DNA of 64,000 bases from Pseudofabraea citricarpa (Eukaryota; Ascomycota; Leotiomycetes; Helotiales; Dermateaceae): positions 12,501-76,500 of the forward strand of contig JAPWGK010000009.1 of the NCBI GenBank assembly GCA_029641185.1. Direction: 5' to 3'. The stretch's first letter is position 1, and each line of letters begins with the position of its first letter. The position numbers and the translations under genes were made by a program. The notes beneath the pieces are model-generated. The model had not been told where the DNA came from and searched no databases. It saw only the letters and a list, made by a program, of their open reading frames with translations. Shown in pieces: positions 37,766 through 50,175 of this stretch.

Positions 37766-40700
37766 TCAATAAGCATTCTCCCTCTCACTCCACGAAGGCT
37801 GAGGCATCTTTTGTACTGGATACATGCTCGTTGCTACAACTCCATCTGCCTTCAAGAAGAAAGAGTCCAACTTGGCCTCTTCAGACATCACCCATACTGA
37901 TAACCCTAGTGTATTTTTTCCTCGGTGGTTCATGATTCCCTCTGGGACTGGAAAACTTGTTTGTGGCCCAAGATTTCTCGCTTTGGCCGTTAGCAACATT
38001 AATAAAAGAGACAAAACATACCATATTTTCCAAATTGATATCCATTCACATAAAGGAGTGCTCGGAAATCCCCAGCTGTTGTACTGTTGGGTAGGTTGAA
38101 TGAAATTGGGACATCCAAACCGCGTGGAATATCTAGATCGAATGTGGTACTGCTTTTCCTTTAGCTTCGTCTATACCTTGAGACTTCACTTACCTGTAAA
38201 AATGTATCCCAGTCTTCATCACATCCAAAGGGTTTCTCTGCTCCCATAAATCAACAGGTGCATCAGGTTGATGATAGCCTTGTCTTTCAGCATAAAGCCC
38301 TCCCTCATTAACTGGCCCACGAACACGATCGACAATCTAAAGTATTAGCGCGATCACACGAAGAAGATTTGACTCACATGCTCTCCACCAAGGTTTCCTG
38401 TAACTTTCCATTGTATCGTGTTATTTGATTTGAATCTATAATTGAGAATACCCCGCGGAATCTGACGAGTTAGTCGACTCAGTAAAGTAGATCATTGTTC
38501 GTACCTTGTGTAAATCACCACCAGGACCGTAATTTTGTTCCAACCCCATATGGTCCTAATATTATTAGCATTCTCCTTTAATCATAAAGCTAACACACCT
38601 GTATCACTGTTATTACATGTTCGCTACCAGGGTCTAAAATGGGAACAGCAGCTGTCAAATTCTTCGCAGCGACATTGTAAGTCCCAGAAAAGTAAGCGAG
38701 CTGTTGGCCATCGAGCCAGATACTTGTACCAAATGCGCTTCCACCTAGATACATCAATAGCCATTTACTTTTACACAGTGAGTGCCTGACCTTGAATCTC
38801 GGCTGTAAAACTCCCTTCATTTCCTCTTGCTATAAAATGACCCCTCCATATAATGTTGTTGGTATGAAACTTCAAAAATTAGCGAGAGTCTACTATTCGA
38901 AATTAGACTCACTCCATAATCACTCGAGTATAAACTTGTAGGAGTCGTTGGTCTTCGTGGATTTGTAGTATTCAAAAGATTTGCATCAGGCCATGAAGAA
39001 TCATTATAATTCGCATGAACTTCAGGTAGACCATCGATATATTTCTATGCACGTTAGAAATTACCTTCAGTAGGAAATATACTCACCCATTGAAGATCTT
39101 GCAACTCTGGTAGCGTAATATCCAAACTCACATCCCACTTAAATTTTAAAGAACCATAAGACGTCTTCGTATGAATCATTGGCTTGCCGTTGAATGCGAT
39201 GGAATCTACATCGGCAAAAACTTCCGCTTCGGCCTTTGTTTCGTTCAAATCGCCCCTCAGCTGTAAAGTACCGGATTTATTTTCAGCTGACCGAATTAAA
39301 TATGGAAATTTAACGATTGCAGCACCTTCATCCCATTCTGGGACCCAAAAATTGAAGGCATCGTTTCTGTTGATAATAACGACTTGAATGTCTCCAATGT
39401 TTACGACGGTTTGTGACGAAGTAATCTGGTAATTGATTGTCACCACACTCGCGTCTAAGGAGGAATTTCGAAGACCTATTCCATTGACGTTCAATGTAGT
39501 ATTTCGTGGAGCCAAAAATGCAGTCTCGTGTATTTCGCCTAGGAAGCCATGAATGACAACAACGGTCTTCGTCAAGAATTTCTTCCAGGTAAGGATTTCC
39601 CCAGACGAGTAAAGTATTTTATGGCCTCCGATATCGTAGTCCGAAACATGTATCTGGTAGCATCAGCATACAACCATCGTCGATGTCAAAAAACACATTC
39701 GTACTTTGGAATCTCTTCCACTGAGTTGCAATTCCCCTCCCAACTTCGGCACAGAGACATTTCCACGGCTTGTAGGAACATTGAGACGGTATGTCGTATT
39801 CTCAAGAGAATTGTATGCAGCATGCCTAAATTTGTTAAATAAGTCAACAAATGTACTAAAAACTTACCTCACGATCCAAAAGACTGTACTATTACCGACA
39901 ACGTCGGCTAACTGTGTCACTGCTAGATGCGGGCTAGTCGAAAAATGTGATCCATTTACAGTATTTACCGGGTATTGGTTGACAGGTCTTGTCGTGGTGT
40001 ATGCAGGTGAGACTCGAAGGAATTGAGCAAGAAGTTTCAGCTCAGAGTATTTCTCTCGTGTTAAAAGTCGATTCTCTTTGATGGGACTGCCATAATCATA
40101 GCTTTTGTCCGTCAGCTTTTGTTCACAAATAAAATCCCCACAAGTACCTTGTTATGGTGGCAGGAGAGGCAATGCCACCCCAATTTGTTCCACCATACAT
40201 CTGTAAATATTAGCATAGCACAACACGTTAATACCATCTACGTACCATATAAAGATTTAAGATCATAGTCGAAAAAGAAACATAGTTCTTGTAAAACACC
40301 CTTTCAAAACTTGATCCTATAAAGGTTGCACAATCCTCAGGGCTAAACCAACCCCATCTTCCATGAGCTCCAGCTTGCATCTGTGTAGTTAGCACCTGTG
40401 AACCCGAAACAAACGAAGACCTACCTCCAAAATTGAATTGGGATTTCCCCCAGACAAATTATGGTTAACTTCCCAAAAGTTTGTTGGCAATTTCCCATCC
40501 GGCCATGTTGATGTAGCATTACATATGAAGGCTCTTTTGTCAGCCACAGCCCCAAATACGAGATTTATACTCACTAAGAGGATAATTATCATAACCACGA
40601 ATATCAACCTCACCAAGACCAGACCCTGGAGCGTAGTTTGATGAGGTGTACTGAACCTCATTGCTGGAAAATGTCAGTTGAAACTCGCGGTCTTCGATAA

Positions 40701-41542
40701 ACATACGTAATTGTCGGTACAACTAATCCCTCCTCTCGCATGAATCTTTGGAGTACATCCATATAACCAGGTTGTGGCCATGGAACAGGACAATTTGGGG
40801 TTTCGAAACAATACGAGTACTCATTTTCAGGCTGAACCAAGATGATCGGGCCTCCATTAGTAATCTGAGCTGGTGCCAAAACTTGCGAGACTTTCCTGAC
40901 ATAACCTTCCATAGCATCTATGTATGTCTGATTGAATGTTCTCCATGCACCTGTAACACGAGTACCCCAACCAGGAGTTCCTCCTCCGGTAGTTTCCGCA
41001 TTGATATATGGACCTGGCCGAGCGATAAGGTACATACCAGTTTTTTTGGCAGCTTCAAACAAAGGGTCTAGACTCAACCATCCTTCAAAATTGAAGTCAT
41101 CTTTAGCATATTCTACTAGTCCCCAGTGGACATAAAAGCTGACAGTGTTGAAACCTAAAGCTTTGATCTTCTCGAGAATATCAACCCAAAGCGATGGCAC
41201 GGGCATTCTAAGTCAGGTTAGTGGTGTACAAAACAGAAGGGTAGTTCTGACCTCCAGGGGTGCAACTGTTTCACATCAGCTAATTGCCGAATACCATAAG
41301 GGCTTCACTAACCTCCCCTGACATTATCAAGACCCGCTCCCCGCGTATTTTCAACGAATATTCGTCCCAAGTGACCTTAAGATGTCAGCTCATGCGAGTC
41401 AATGAAACATTTCTAACTCTACAATCTGCTGTTCGTTATTCTGGCGTAGGTGCAAGCGATTAGGACCGTGCAATGGTTCCGATATGACTGAGCTAGTAAA
41501 TAGGCCCAGTAGGGCAAATATCAATTCAAAATGAATCATCAT
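37766..41542 (-). CDS. Secreted GH35 beta-galactosidase, 19 exons
   Basis: Nineteen exons join to about 990 residues, the usual fungal GH35 length. Early exons are 41542-41423, 41375-41313, 41265-41252 (14 nt only), 41207-40707, 40663-40575, 40531-40425, 40380-40246, 40200-40148, 40101-39868, 39825-39705 and 39653-39087; eight more follow to the TGA at 37766. The signal peptide is MMIHFELIFALLGLFTSSVIS. The catalytic barrel holds VTWDEYSLKIRGER, FYVHWG, RPGPYINAE, QPENEYS (acid/base Glu near 195) and ILEMQAG (nucleophile Glu near 298). Jelly-roll domains follow, with GTSIWLDGQQLAYF and VNGYQFGKYG. It removes terminal beta-galactose from oligosaccharides or plant pectic galactans outside the cell. 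The frame is intact through all joins. It is followed upstream by an MFS transporter gene on the same strand, which may import its products. Confidence 0.93.
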
Positions 41543-42325
41543 GATGTTTTCTTGTTGTCATTCAACTTCGACTCGACTTGGGTTGGCTTTCATTCTTCTT
41601 TATGAAAAGGGTGTTAACACGAGTCACAAGCGGTCTTGTTCCACAATTTCATTTAGGCTGAATAGCATGATTTATTTCTGCGTTTTCTGCAAAGAGTAAA
41701 ACTTGCAAACAGCACACTGACCAAGGCACGGTCCATTTATCAGATATGTAAAGGGTCAGTCTGTGGAGAAAACTTTGACATATCTGTTGCTAAGATCTCG
41801 TTCTTCGACTGTGAACAGCCTAATTACCCCAACATCATATTTCGTCACTGTTCATGAATTACCCGACCCCGCATACTAAGGTGGAGATCTAAATCTACCA
41901 TACCGGTATTACCAAGGCAAAGATATTTTTCTCCCGAAAGGGTCGGGCGGTGCTCTACCGAAGGGTACCTATGTAAGCGAGCTCGATGCGGGGTACTTTG
42001 ATACTTCAACGGTTTCCTTTGGCTTCGTAAAAGTTAATATTTACATGGTCGGAATTTCATTCTGTTATGTCGGAATGATGTATTTTGAACGTCACATAGC
42101 TCAATTTCCGAACAGCAGACGATAAATCCAAGGCAATATTCAAGCTAGACTTAGGCATATAATAAAAAGTCAAAGTGCTGTGTTTAAAACTCAATATTCT
42201 GCGAACTCAATAGTGTTTCGGAACCATTTATTAACACATAGAAATTACAAACTACAAAATAAATCTAGGTTCTACGGTATGACCCCTTATCGAATATTTG
42301 GTTAAGCTCTCCCAACAGTATGATA
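41543..42325. other. Promoter region of the beta-galactosidase gene
   Basis: No gene seen. It lies between the beta-galactosidase start and the 3' end of the transporter gene. Confidence 0.5.
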
Positions 42326-44006
42326 CTACAGTGCATGAACACTTGTCCCCCATCTAGAATAAATGTATTCCCGAAACTTCTTTCCCCAGAAGTTAACAGG
42401 GATACCAACACATGCCACTATCAAAATTACCATGGATAATTGAATGTAAGTGCTTGCAAACCCTTCAGCATTCATCCACGGAATCACACCGGTGCTCAAT
42501 CCAAAACTCATACCATAACTTCCTGCGCCAACAACAACCAAAGCTGGACCAGACCATCTTGGAAATGACTCAGTAACCCATAGTGTATTTGCTGTGAAAA
42601 GGGCAATTGCACTGAAATAATCCATTCCCACAAACAGACAAATCAGTCGCCAATCCCAGTGATTTTCGGTTGCGAACCCGAAAAGAGCCAGACTAGAACA
42701 GCAAGCTATAATTGGTATGATGAATGATGGAAGATAATGCTCTGGCTCACGAATTCCCCTATTTCTTGCGGTGAGAAATCGAACAATTCGGGTGGTAAGA
42801 ATTCCGGAGATTGGATACGATAAGAAAGCTGCAATTCCGGGACTGAATTTGGCAAGTCCAATGGCGTTGAATGAAAAGTTGTATGGGGGAGCCATCAAAA
42901 CTTGAACAAATGTTGCGCATGTAATGATCATGCTTCCAAAAACCAAAGCATTCAACATAAGCGACCATATGATGAGAGGATTGAGAGCACACAACACGAA
43001 TTGGTGCCCAAATGCCTTCATTCCAGACCAACCTGCTGTTCTGCTGAGATCCCAGATCATAAGCTCGTGCATAAGGGCGCTCCACTTCGACTCGACCGGA
43101 AGTTCCGGCATCGGTTTACCACCCGGTACTTCTTCCCAATTCGAATATAGCGTTACTGCTCCATGTGTACTTTGTGACAGTATATGGCCATCAAATGCCA
43201 CAGCAGGACGGTGAAATGATGTCTCTGGGGAAAACAGAAGTGCCACCAGTATGCTGAGAAGACATGGGCCGAACCAGACCCAGTAAAACCAACGCCAAGA
43301 ACCCCCAGCTGTAATGATATATGGTGTCAATGCAAGACCAATATTGGCAAGTGTGTTGTTGAGACACCAAAATACTGCGAGGTACTGAGGTCTTTGATGA
43401 ATATATGTGAGATCAATGAGCATCAGTAGCATCTGTGAGCAGGGTCAGGCACTGAACTCTTGTATCAGAAGCTATACGTACTGTGCTTGGGGTTATAGAT
43501 CCAGCAAATCCTTGCACACAACGCGCTCCAAAATGAGAATAGATACTTCCCGATACCGCTGCCCAGAAAGTAGACAGCGATAACAAGATAGCACACAAAA
43601 GAAAAACGGGTCTTTTCCCGATGGCAACAGATAGTGGTACCCATACCAATGCACCAATTCCCCAAAACATAGAAGGGATCGAAGACAGCATATCAAGACG
43701 AATGACCATTAGGTTCTATAATCAATGAGAGGCAGTTCCTTATCTTTGGTTTAGACATACCTCGCCAGCGTATTCTATCTCCAATTTCTGCAAAAACAGA
43801 CTTGTCCCTTGGACCAGAATCAATCCGACCACACTAAAAAGAGACATTGCTCCAAGTAACGAGAACCGCTTCAGCGAACTCCAATTCAATGGGTCACTTG
43901 GAGACTGAGAGGGAATTGGAAGACATAAAGTTCGTCCGTCCGAAGTGATTAGGAAAACACTTCCTTGCGTAGCCGCATATTCTCGGGTGGATTTCTCCTT
44001 CGACAT
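42326..44006 (-). CDS. MFS transporter, DHA1-like
   Basis: Exons 44006-43761, 43715-43482 and 43432-42326 join in phase to 528 residues. About twelve membrane helices are evident, with a long central loop (around residues 235-295). Helix text includes LLGAMSLFSVVGLILVQG, MFWGIGALVWVPLSVAIG, ARCVQGFAGSITPST, and the DHA1-like LANIGLALTPYIITAGG followed by SWRWFYWVW. The N-terminal LCLPIPSQSPSDPLNWSSLKR lead-in (DPLNW) is typical of fungal DHA1 members. It should be a proton-coupled plasma-membrane carrier; the substrate cannot be read from sequence. Its place between a secreted glycosidase and a secreted oxidase on the same strand makes uptake or export of a sugar-derived acid conceivable, but this is inference. 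Frame intact. Confidence 0.88.
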
Positions 44007-45253
44007 GACTATGAGTAGAACGAACACAGTTGATATGCAGGAATTGATTGAACTTCTTGCTAGCAGCTCAAGGAATTAAATAAGATGGGGCGAACCTCGC
44101 GATAAACTTCCGTACCAGTAAAGTTTACTGCTAAACCCCCGCTCGCTTTGACATCTACCGCTGAGGAAACTTTATATCGCCAGTGAAACATGTCTGCAAC
44201 CCACGGACAAAGCGGGCGAGAAACTCACCACCCAATTAACCTTATTTATTAGACAAACTAGTGGCATGAGCTTTCTCCAACAGTCCTCACGAAACATTAA
44301 TTTTCTTAATTTCGTCTAACAGAGTTTGAGTCCCCCCACTCACTTGGAACAGTATCTGGGGTTTTGAACTCTCTTCCAATTACATCATTTCCCATGATGG
44401 CATTGCTTGTGACGTCGACTGATTTAACATTTCACCGCAACTCGCGGGAGGCGGGATCTACTCAAATTTCGAGATTTCATTGGGCTGTGCCCCTGTAGTT
44501 TGAGTTTTCCTCGCAAGAAATACTTGTCAAAATTCGGGTTCATCATAAGTAAAGCCTTTCCACAAAGGTTCAAATTCAATGCAGGTACTGTGCTTAGTGT
44601 TTCTCTGGGGTGCCCTCTTCTTGCTACTTAGAGGCAGGTTGTAGATTAGATCTTCATGACTATCTACCGAAGCAGTTAGTTGATCTACTGCCGGTCAGTG
44701 ATGCGCAGACAATCATACCTCTCTAAGATACAGTCGATGTCTGGAAAAAAGAGTTTAAATATATTTGCTATCAAAGCACTAACCAAAGCTTTTATGTTCT
44801 ACCTGTAGTTTTATTCCTGCAGTACTTAATTCCATTGCGGCAACGCTATCAACAACTACAAATTATAATATGGTGATGAAAAAAGAAAAGGCTGAAGAAA
44901 TATCCCTTGATACCTACCTATGTATAACAATGAGGCTTCGTACTCGCGTAGGGTCTCGAAGTCAAATTGTCGAATAAGACAACGCTTGTCTTCCAGGATA
45001 GTTCAGAGCACCGGAAACACGCAAACTGCGCTCTTGGCCGAAGAGAGTTTTGTAGCAATGACAGAGTTTTTTTTTTTACTTTCTGCCGCTCTACAATACA
45101 CAGTAGTCCCAGTATCCGTGAGTTGCACACCCGCTATTCTATATACAGTTATATCGTCAACCGGATTCGCAAACAATTGAGAAGCACCAAAAGTTTGAGA
45201 AGACCGTTGGTACTACTAACTTGGTAGGAATGCACTCTCAACTCTATCTTTGT
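44007..45253. other. Intergenic, transporter promoter and oxidase 3' flank
   Basis: No gene supported. Short overlapping frames at 44918-45227 have no motif. A run of nine T lies near 45067-45075. Confidence 0.45.
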
Positions 45254-46704
45254 CTAGTTGTACCAGTTCCAGTTGTTGTTGTTGTTGTTGTTCCATTTGA
45301 CCTGTACGTAATTGTTAAACCCAAAATATTCTTACACGAAGGTGCCAGACTTACATATGAAGAGTTAATCTGTTTGAGATTCGGAACACCAAGATTGCCT
45401 GCACCTATAGCGATCTCGCGCTTCAATAGCTGTATAGCCCGAACGACACCCTCGGTGCCATATGCATTAGCAAACATGAATGAACGACCAAGTCCGACTG
45501 CCTTCACACCAAGCGCTAGAAGCTTCAGAACATCGGTACCATAACGAATACCGCCATCGGCATAGACCTCAATTTTCTTAAAGATTTCAGGTGCCTCACT
45601 ATAAATTTCCAACGCCACTTCAAGAGGTGATGGGGAACCATCGAGAACTCGACCGCCGTGATTGGAAAGAATGATGGCTTTGGCACCCATTTCCACTGCC
45701 AGACGAGCATCTTCCACGGTTTGAATACCTTTAGGAATAATTGGTAGCGATGTCATATTCGATAATTGTTTGTAATAATCCCAAGTCATGAGATATGTAC
45801 TACCTCTGCTTGTAATGTTTCCAGTGAAATATCGTAGGGCACGCTGTCTGCTTCGGTCTGCCGCAGAGTCCACAGTAAAAACAATAGCCTTTGCCCCTAG
45901 CTTCTCGATCCTTTGAAAGAGGGCCTGAGTTGCACTGGTGTTGCCTGTCAAGCTGACCTTAAATCCACGTGAGTTAAGATTCTCTCACTCACAAATTTTG
46001 ATTGGTTTCTTTACCTGTTGAAATACCACCTGAGAACCATTTGCAGGTTTGAAAGCAGCAATTTCCTCCATCGTGAGAGTTGTAGTTTGTGATTGCTAGA
46101 TTTCATTCAGCAAAATATGCCGGCGCGCAATTTCGAATATGAGGTAAATTACCACGTAAAGAATGTTTTCCTGCTGAGCAGCCTCAACCAGCCCACGCTC
46201 TCCCTCCGAGTGTATCAAACCAGCACTTGCGCAAGGGCTAATAAATAGTGGCGCTGAAAATTCGTGGCCAAGAATAGATGTACTTCAAAGACGATTAGTA
46301 AAATTAAATTTTGGCTTTGCGGGTAATAAAGCAACTAACTTCAAAGTTGACGCAACATTTGTTATATCAACCAAAACCCGAGGTCGAAGACGGAATCGCT
46401 GGAAGATTTCGAGGTTGTTTCTATACGACCATTCACCACCAGCGCCATATCGGAATTGCGTATACACAGAGGCATTTACGAAATGTCTAGCAGCCCAGTC
46501 GAAGTCTGGGATACCAACCATACGAGAAATGTCGGGAAGAGTACCAGCAGGAAGATCAATAAGAGATTCCTCAATGCTAAAATGGTCAGCGGCAGTCTCC
46601 TGCTATGTTGTGGGGCATACATACCCAGTATCGGGTTCATTGAGAAACACACGCGCTGAAAGTGAGGCGCCGATAAAAGAAAACCAAATGAAATGGAGAT
46701 ACAT
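45254..46704 (-). CDS. Secreted FMN-dependent 2-hydroxyacid oxidase/dehydrogenase
   Basis: Six exons (46704-46625, 46576-46340, 46282-46153, 46095-46015, 45957-45355, 45301-45254) join in phase to 392 residues. The start MYLHFIWFSFIGASLSA is a signal peptide. The FMN barrel shows PLFISPCASAG, AIVFTVDSAADRSRQRALR, LPIIPKGIQTVEDA (FMN-contact Lys), SNHGGRVLDGSPSPL (catalytic His and Arg) and VYADGGIRYGTDVLK, LGRSFMFAN. Family members oxidise L-lactate, glycolate or other 2-hydroxyacids; those without a cytochrome domain, as here, usually pass electrons to oxygen and give hydrogen peroxide. Several N-glycosylation sequons (NITS, NMTS, NTSA, NGSQ) fit secretion. The last exon encodes VKW, seven Asn, then WNWYN, an odd tail from a GTT repeat. 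The substrate is unknown. Confidence 0.86.
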
Positions 46705-47739
46705 CTTGCCAAAAGTATCTGGGGTACGATAGTTTGAGGGCTTTTCTGCAGTGAGATGATTTGACTTTGTGTCGGCAGCAGGTTGACCGTTTTATAGAAA
46801 GCGTTTCTAAGAACTAAGACTGTTCTGTTCATGTATTCCTCAAATGAGAACGAAGTTTGACTTAGAAAGCTAATCTAATGAACATCCTACAAGACTGGCG
46901 ACTTAGCCTCTCTCTGCCAAGTACCTTAGCAGCTGTACACGTATGTTCTATATCTTTGCTTAAGAGAGATCTTCCCTTTTCGCAGGGTCACGTTGATATG
47001 TTGGCTGCCTTGCCAAGCTTTCCGCATAAGTGTTCCCGAAAGCATATTAAACAAAGCTCAGGAGCACTTTCTTATAGGCCCCATCAACTGTATTGAGAAA
47101 GCAACACAATAAGAGTTTGAAAATTCGATTGCAAATTATTAACCCTTAATCCGCTGCGACTTGCCACAAGTAATATAAACGAGAACACTGGTATTCTTGT
47201 CCAGGTACGTATTTCACAGCCATGAGAAATTTGATAAATATCATCATAATGAAATATGTGGTTATGGATATGACGTCCTAGATACGAAGTAATTAATCAT
47301 GTTATCGCGCTCCCGTTTGCGCTTGCGTTTGCGTTTGCGTTTAAACCTTAACTTCCAGATCTACAGTTACGACCGAACAGTAATGCTCCGCCATCGCCTA
47401 CTAGAAGCCAAGCAGCAGCCTCAGCAACTGAGAAGGATTTTCATTTCATTTGTGCTCCAAGTATGGTCTAATTTCCGGCCTTCACAATAGTAAGCTTTGT
47501 CTTCCCTCAGGGCGCTATCTATGTCTGATTTAATTGACGCCGGGGCGCCGGCTCTCCAGTCTACTTCATAAAATCCTATTTTTACCTAGGTATATCTTAT
47601 CCCACGACGTTCGCTTGAGTTTATCTTTCTCTATCGTGCAACCAACGTTTTACACTGCTGCAAACACGATCAAGCATCGAGAACTTCCAAAACATCAAGA
47701 AAGCATCGAGCTGGTAGAGATAAAATCCTTTCTGTCAAG
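46705..47739. promoter_or_regulatory. Divergent intergenic region
   Basis: It separates the oxidase start (reverse) from the gene at 47740 (forward), so it holds both promoters. It contains an imperfect six-base repeat at about 47309-47341. No other gene is supported. Confidence 0.45.
47309..47341 (+). repeat. TTTGCG hexanucleotide repeat
   Basis: About five units of (C/G)TTTGCG-type sequence (CGTTTGCGCTTGCGTTTGCG, continuing) form a short tandem repeat about 400 bases before the ATG at 47740. It is likely microsatellite-like and possibly variable between strains. Confidence 0.6.
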
Positions 47740-48841
47740 ATGGGTGTGCCAGAGTCGCCACAGTCATTGCCACCAAATCCGGTATCTTCTCAGAACGGAA
47801 CGTCATCATATGTTGAGTCTCACAGTCAAGCTGGTGAGTCGACACACTTCCGTGTCGATGAGCCTTCTCTTATTTCTCATTCTTATGATAATGATCTGTA
47901 AGTTCACCCGGACCCCAATAATGCCCATAGACTAACGTATATATATATATAGTCAAAGCCGGCACGGAAGTTACGACTTAGGACACGGTTCTATCGACAC
48001 GGGAATAGCCGAATATACTCTTGGTTCGATTAAGGGACATGAAACTCGGTTTGTGATACCTACAAAAGGCGCTTCTTTATCTTCTGGCTTCCCATTCCAT
48101 CCGCGGTTATATGATCTTCAAATCACACATGATCAATGGCATATTTTCAGTAATGACATTGTTAATGCAGGCAAGTTATCGTTCGGTGACGATTATCTTG
48201 CCTGGGCCACTGGCATTACTACAGCGGCACTCAGCTCGCCTCTGCTTTTAGTACTTGGTCCTGTCGCAGGCTACTATAGCGGGAAAAAGGTCCACAAGAA
48301 AATGGTCGTCAAGGCGGTTGAAGACAGATTATTACAGGAAGGGAATTTGAGATCCGTTTTACGACGTTGGAATGAAGAAATCTTTATACAAAAAGGCTTC
48401 AAGGCATGGTTGGAATTGCCCAAAGATGGAGGAGAAATAGATGACGAATTTCAAGGCAATAGCAGACTCGAGGGGAAAGACCTCAAAGCTCAGAAAAGGT
48501 TGGCTAAGAAGACAGCAGAAAGATTTCGGATAGTCATCATTCCCAATGATTATTTAAGTTCTATCGCAAGAGCATCCAGTAGAAGTTCTCAAGCATCTGG
48601 CAGCGCTCCATCCTCGTTGCAGATAGCGGCAGATGGGCATTCGGATACAACAGAGCGACATGCTAGAATTTTAGATCCTCCAGCGTATGAAGATCATCCA
48701 GATGTTGGTGGTATTCAAGAACAAAGATCGCCTGTATCGCCACCATCGCCATCTATTCGTTTTGAGCTGGCCTCGCCTGACTCATCGACTGCTGTGCCTG
48801 ACCAATATCGCCACTCTTCAACCTTCACGAACACCCTTTGA
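47740..48841 (+). CDS. Unrecognised two-exon protein, 348 aa
   Basis: Exons 47740-47897 and 47953-48841 join across a 55-nt intron (GTAAGT donor, ACTAAC branch, a TA run before the AG) and give 348 residues. The N-terminal 70 residues are Ser/Pro-rich and look disordered. A core follows: SIKGHETRFVIP, SSGFPFHPRLYDLQI, DQWHIFSNDIV, and a hydrophobic, Gly-rich stretch LLLVLGPVAGYYSGKKV that could be one membrane-associated helix. A basic/acidic part comes next, with LRRWNEEIFIQKGFKAWLEL. The C-terminal 90 residues are again Ser/Pro-rich. I have an impression of a common fungal protein of unknown function but cannot name it. No catalytic motif seen. Both junctions and the full frame are intact. 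Confidence 0.75.
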
Positions 48842-49005
48842 ATTACATCTAATCATCAAGACCAATCGAGGATGTTCAGTTCTTAATCATTGTTTCTATC
48901 TCCTAGGGAATCTATTTCTAGTTATTTCTCCTATTTAAATATAGGCGGGGCATTTATGTGTTGTAGTCTGAGAGAAGAGCTGCTTTTGTTTTCCATATGT
49001 AATAA
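48842..49005. terminator. Shared 3' flank of convergent genes
   Basis: The forward gene ends at 48841 and the reverse Zn2Cys6 gene ends at 49006, leaving 164 bases for both 3' ends. AT-rich; no specific signal is claimed. Confidence 0.3.
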
Positions 49006-50175
49006 TTACCCGTCATTATTGTCTTTCATTAATATACCATTGCAGCCTACTTGTACGAGTGCCCATCTTGTGGCTACGGCCCATTCTTCTCCTTGATTAA
49101 GCAAATTCCCAGCTAGTTCCTCCACAAGTCGCTTCCCTGAATGCTTTGCCCACCACATATCATCCATCTGGTCGAATATAACACCAAGATACATGAATAT
49201 CAACTGAGCCATCGGCTCGCCATTCCTAAGCTCTTTCACAAAGTCCTTTCCCACTACCACCAACCATGTCATGGCCTTGTTTCGATCTATCACAAAACAT
49301 GCCTCCAACTGTGCTATGGCACGTTCGTAAATATTATGCAGAAAAGAATTCTCGTTGCCAACGACGACATCATTCAGGTGTCGTAGATGTTGGATGGGTA
49401 GGATAGTCTCGTTCTCTAAAGCATTTGTCACCCCGAGCCTTCCTTTCAACAGAACAATTAAGGGGCCTTGCTCAAGCCATTGACGACTATGCTCTACAAC
49501 AGATCCGATGCCTTTCATAAAATCCAAGAGAAGGAGGAGACAATTCGTCGGTGACTCTAAGTGATCGTTATTTCCAGTGGGAATGATAGGCGATACTACA
49601 GCGGAAGCCATGGTGATGATAGCGGCTGCAAAGACGGCATCGCAGTTTGTCGGTGTGATATTGCGCAAAGCTGTGTAGAAGGCAGAGAGGGCTTTGTTCT
49701 GGTATTGAAGAGCTAGACCAACATAACTGGCTGCGGCAACTGGATCAGCGGTCTCAGTCGCCAGGTGGAGAGACGTGAGTGCAAGGATGGAGTCCATGAG
49801 AAACTCATGCTTCATCGCCTCTTTAGGAATATAACTCTGAAAGACCTGAGCGATATCCCCCGTAAAGCTATAGCAGGTTTTCGTGCACCATTGGTGCATC
49901 AATTCGAGCTCTCGTAGTCTGATCGATCCCCGGTTGGCGTCGGGGCTAGGTCCTGAAGTAGATGATCCAGGCTGGAGGGAGTATGGATCAGATGAGACAG
50001 ATCTGGGATTCTGGTTAGGAGAAGGCAGTACCGAGGCTGGCCTGGAAAAATGGCATTCAAGTTCTCTTGAGACACAATTTGAACAGTATGGTCGACTCTC
50101 GTCACACTTGACCCGCCTTTTTTTACATTCATCGCATCCGTTGCGCGATTTCGTGTGAGGGCGTTTCCGAACCAT
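49006..50175 (-). CDS. Zn2Cys6 transcription factor
   Basis: Single-exon gene, 389 residues. The N-terminal zinc cluster is complete: Cys14, 17, 24, 31, 34 and 41 (C-x2-C-x6-C-x6-C-x2-C-x6-C), with the basic run KKRRVK that contacts DNA. A Ser/Pro linker follows to about residue 80. The rest is helical, with LDSILALTSLHLA and ASYVGLALQYQNKALSAFYT, the pattern of UPC2-type fungal regulators (sterol-uptake-control family and its many relatives). Most such factors bind CGG-containing sites and regulate nearby or dispersed metabolic genes. Neighbours are the unrecognised gene at 47.7 kb and the heme-thiolate peroxidase at 52 kb; a regulatory link is speculation. Start at the only upstream ATG in frame, close to the zinc cluster as is usual. 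Confidence 0.92.
   Translation of the reverse strand: MVRKRPHTKSRNGCDECKKRRVKCDESRPYCSNCVSRELECHFSRPASVLPSPNQNPRSVSSDPYSLQPGSSTSGPSPDANRGSIRLRELELMHQWCTKTCYSFTGDIAQVFQSYIPKEAMKHEFLMDSILALTSLHLATETADPVAAASYVGLALQYQNKALSAFYTALRNITPTNCDAVFAAAIITMASAVVSPIIPTGNNDHLESPTNCLLLLLDFMKGIGSVVEHSRQWLEQGPLIVLLKGRLGVTNALENETILPIQHLRHLNDVVVGNENSFLHNIYERAIAQLEACFVIDRNKAMTWLVVVGKDFVKELRNGEPMAQLIFMYLGVIFDQMDDMWWAKHSGKRLVEELAGNLLNQGEEWAVATRWALVQVGCNGILMKDNNDG

Noticed and set aside
42902..43214. Forward frames opposite the MFS gene
   Set aside because: Antisense shadows of the transporter's helices; no motif.
47939..47952. TA repeat before position 47953
   Set aside because: It is the polypyrimidine-poor end of an ordinary intron in the gene at 47740, not a separate element.
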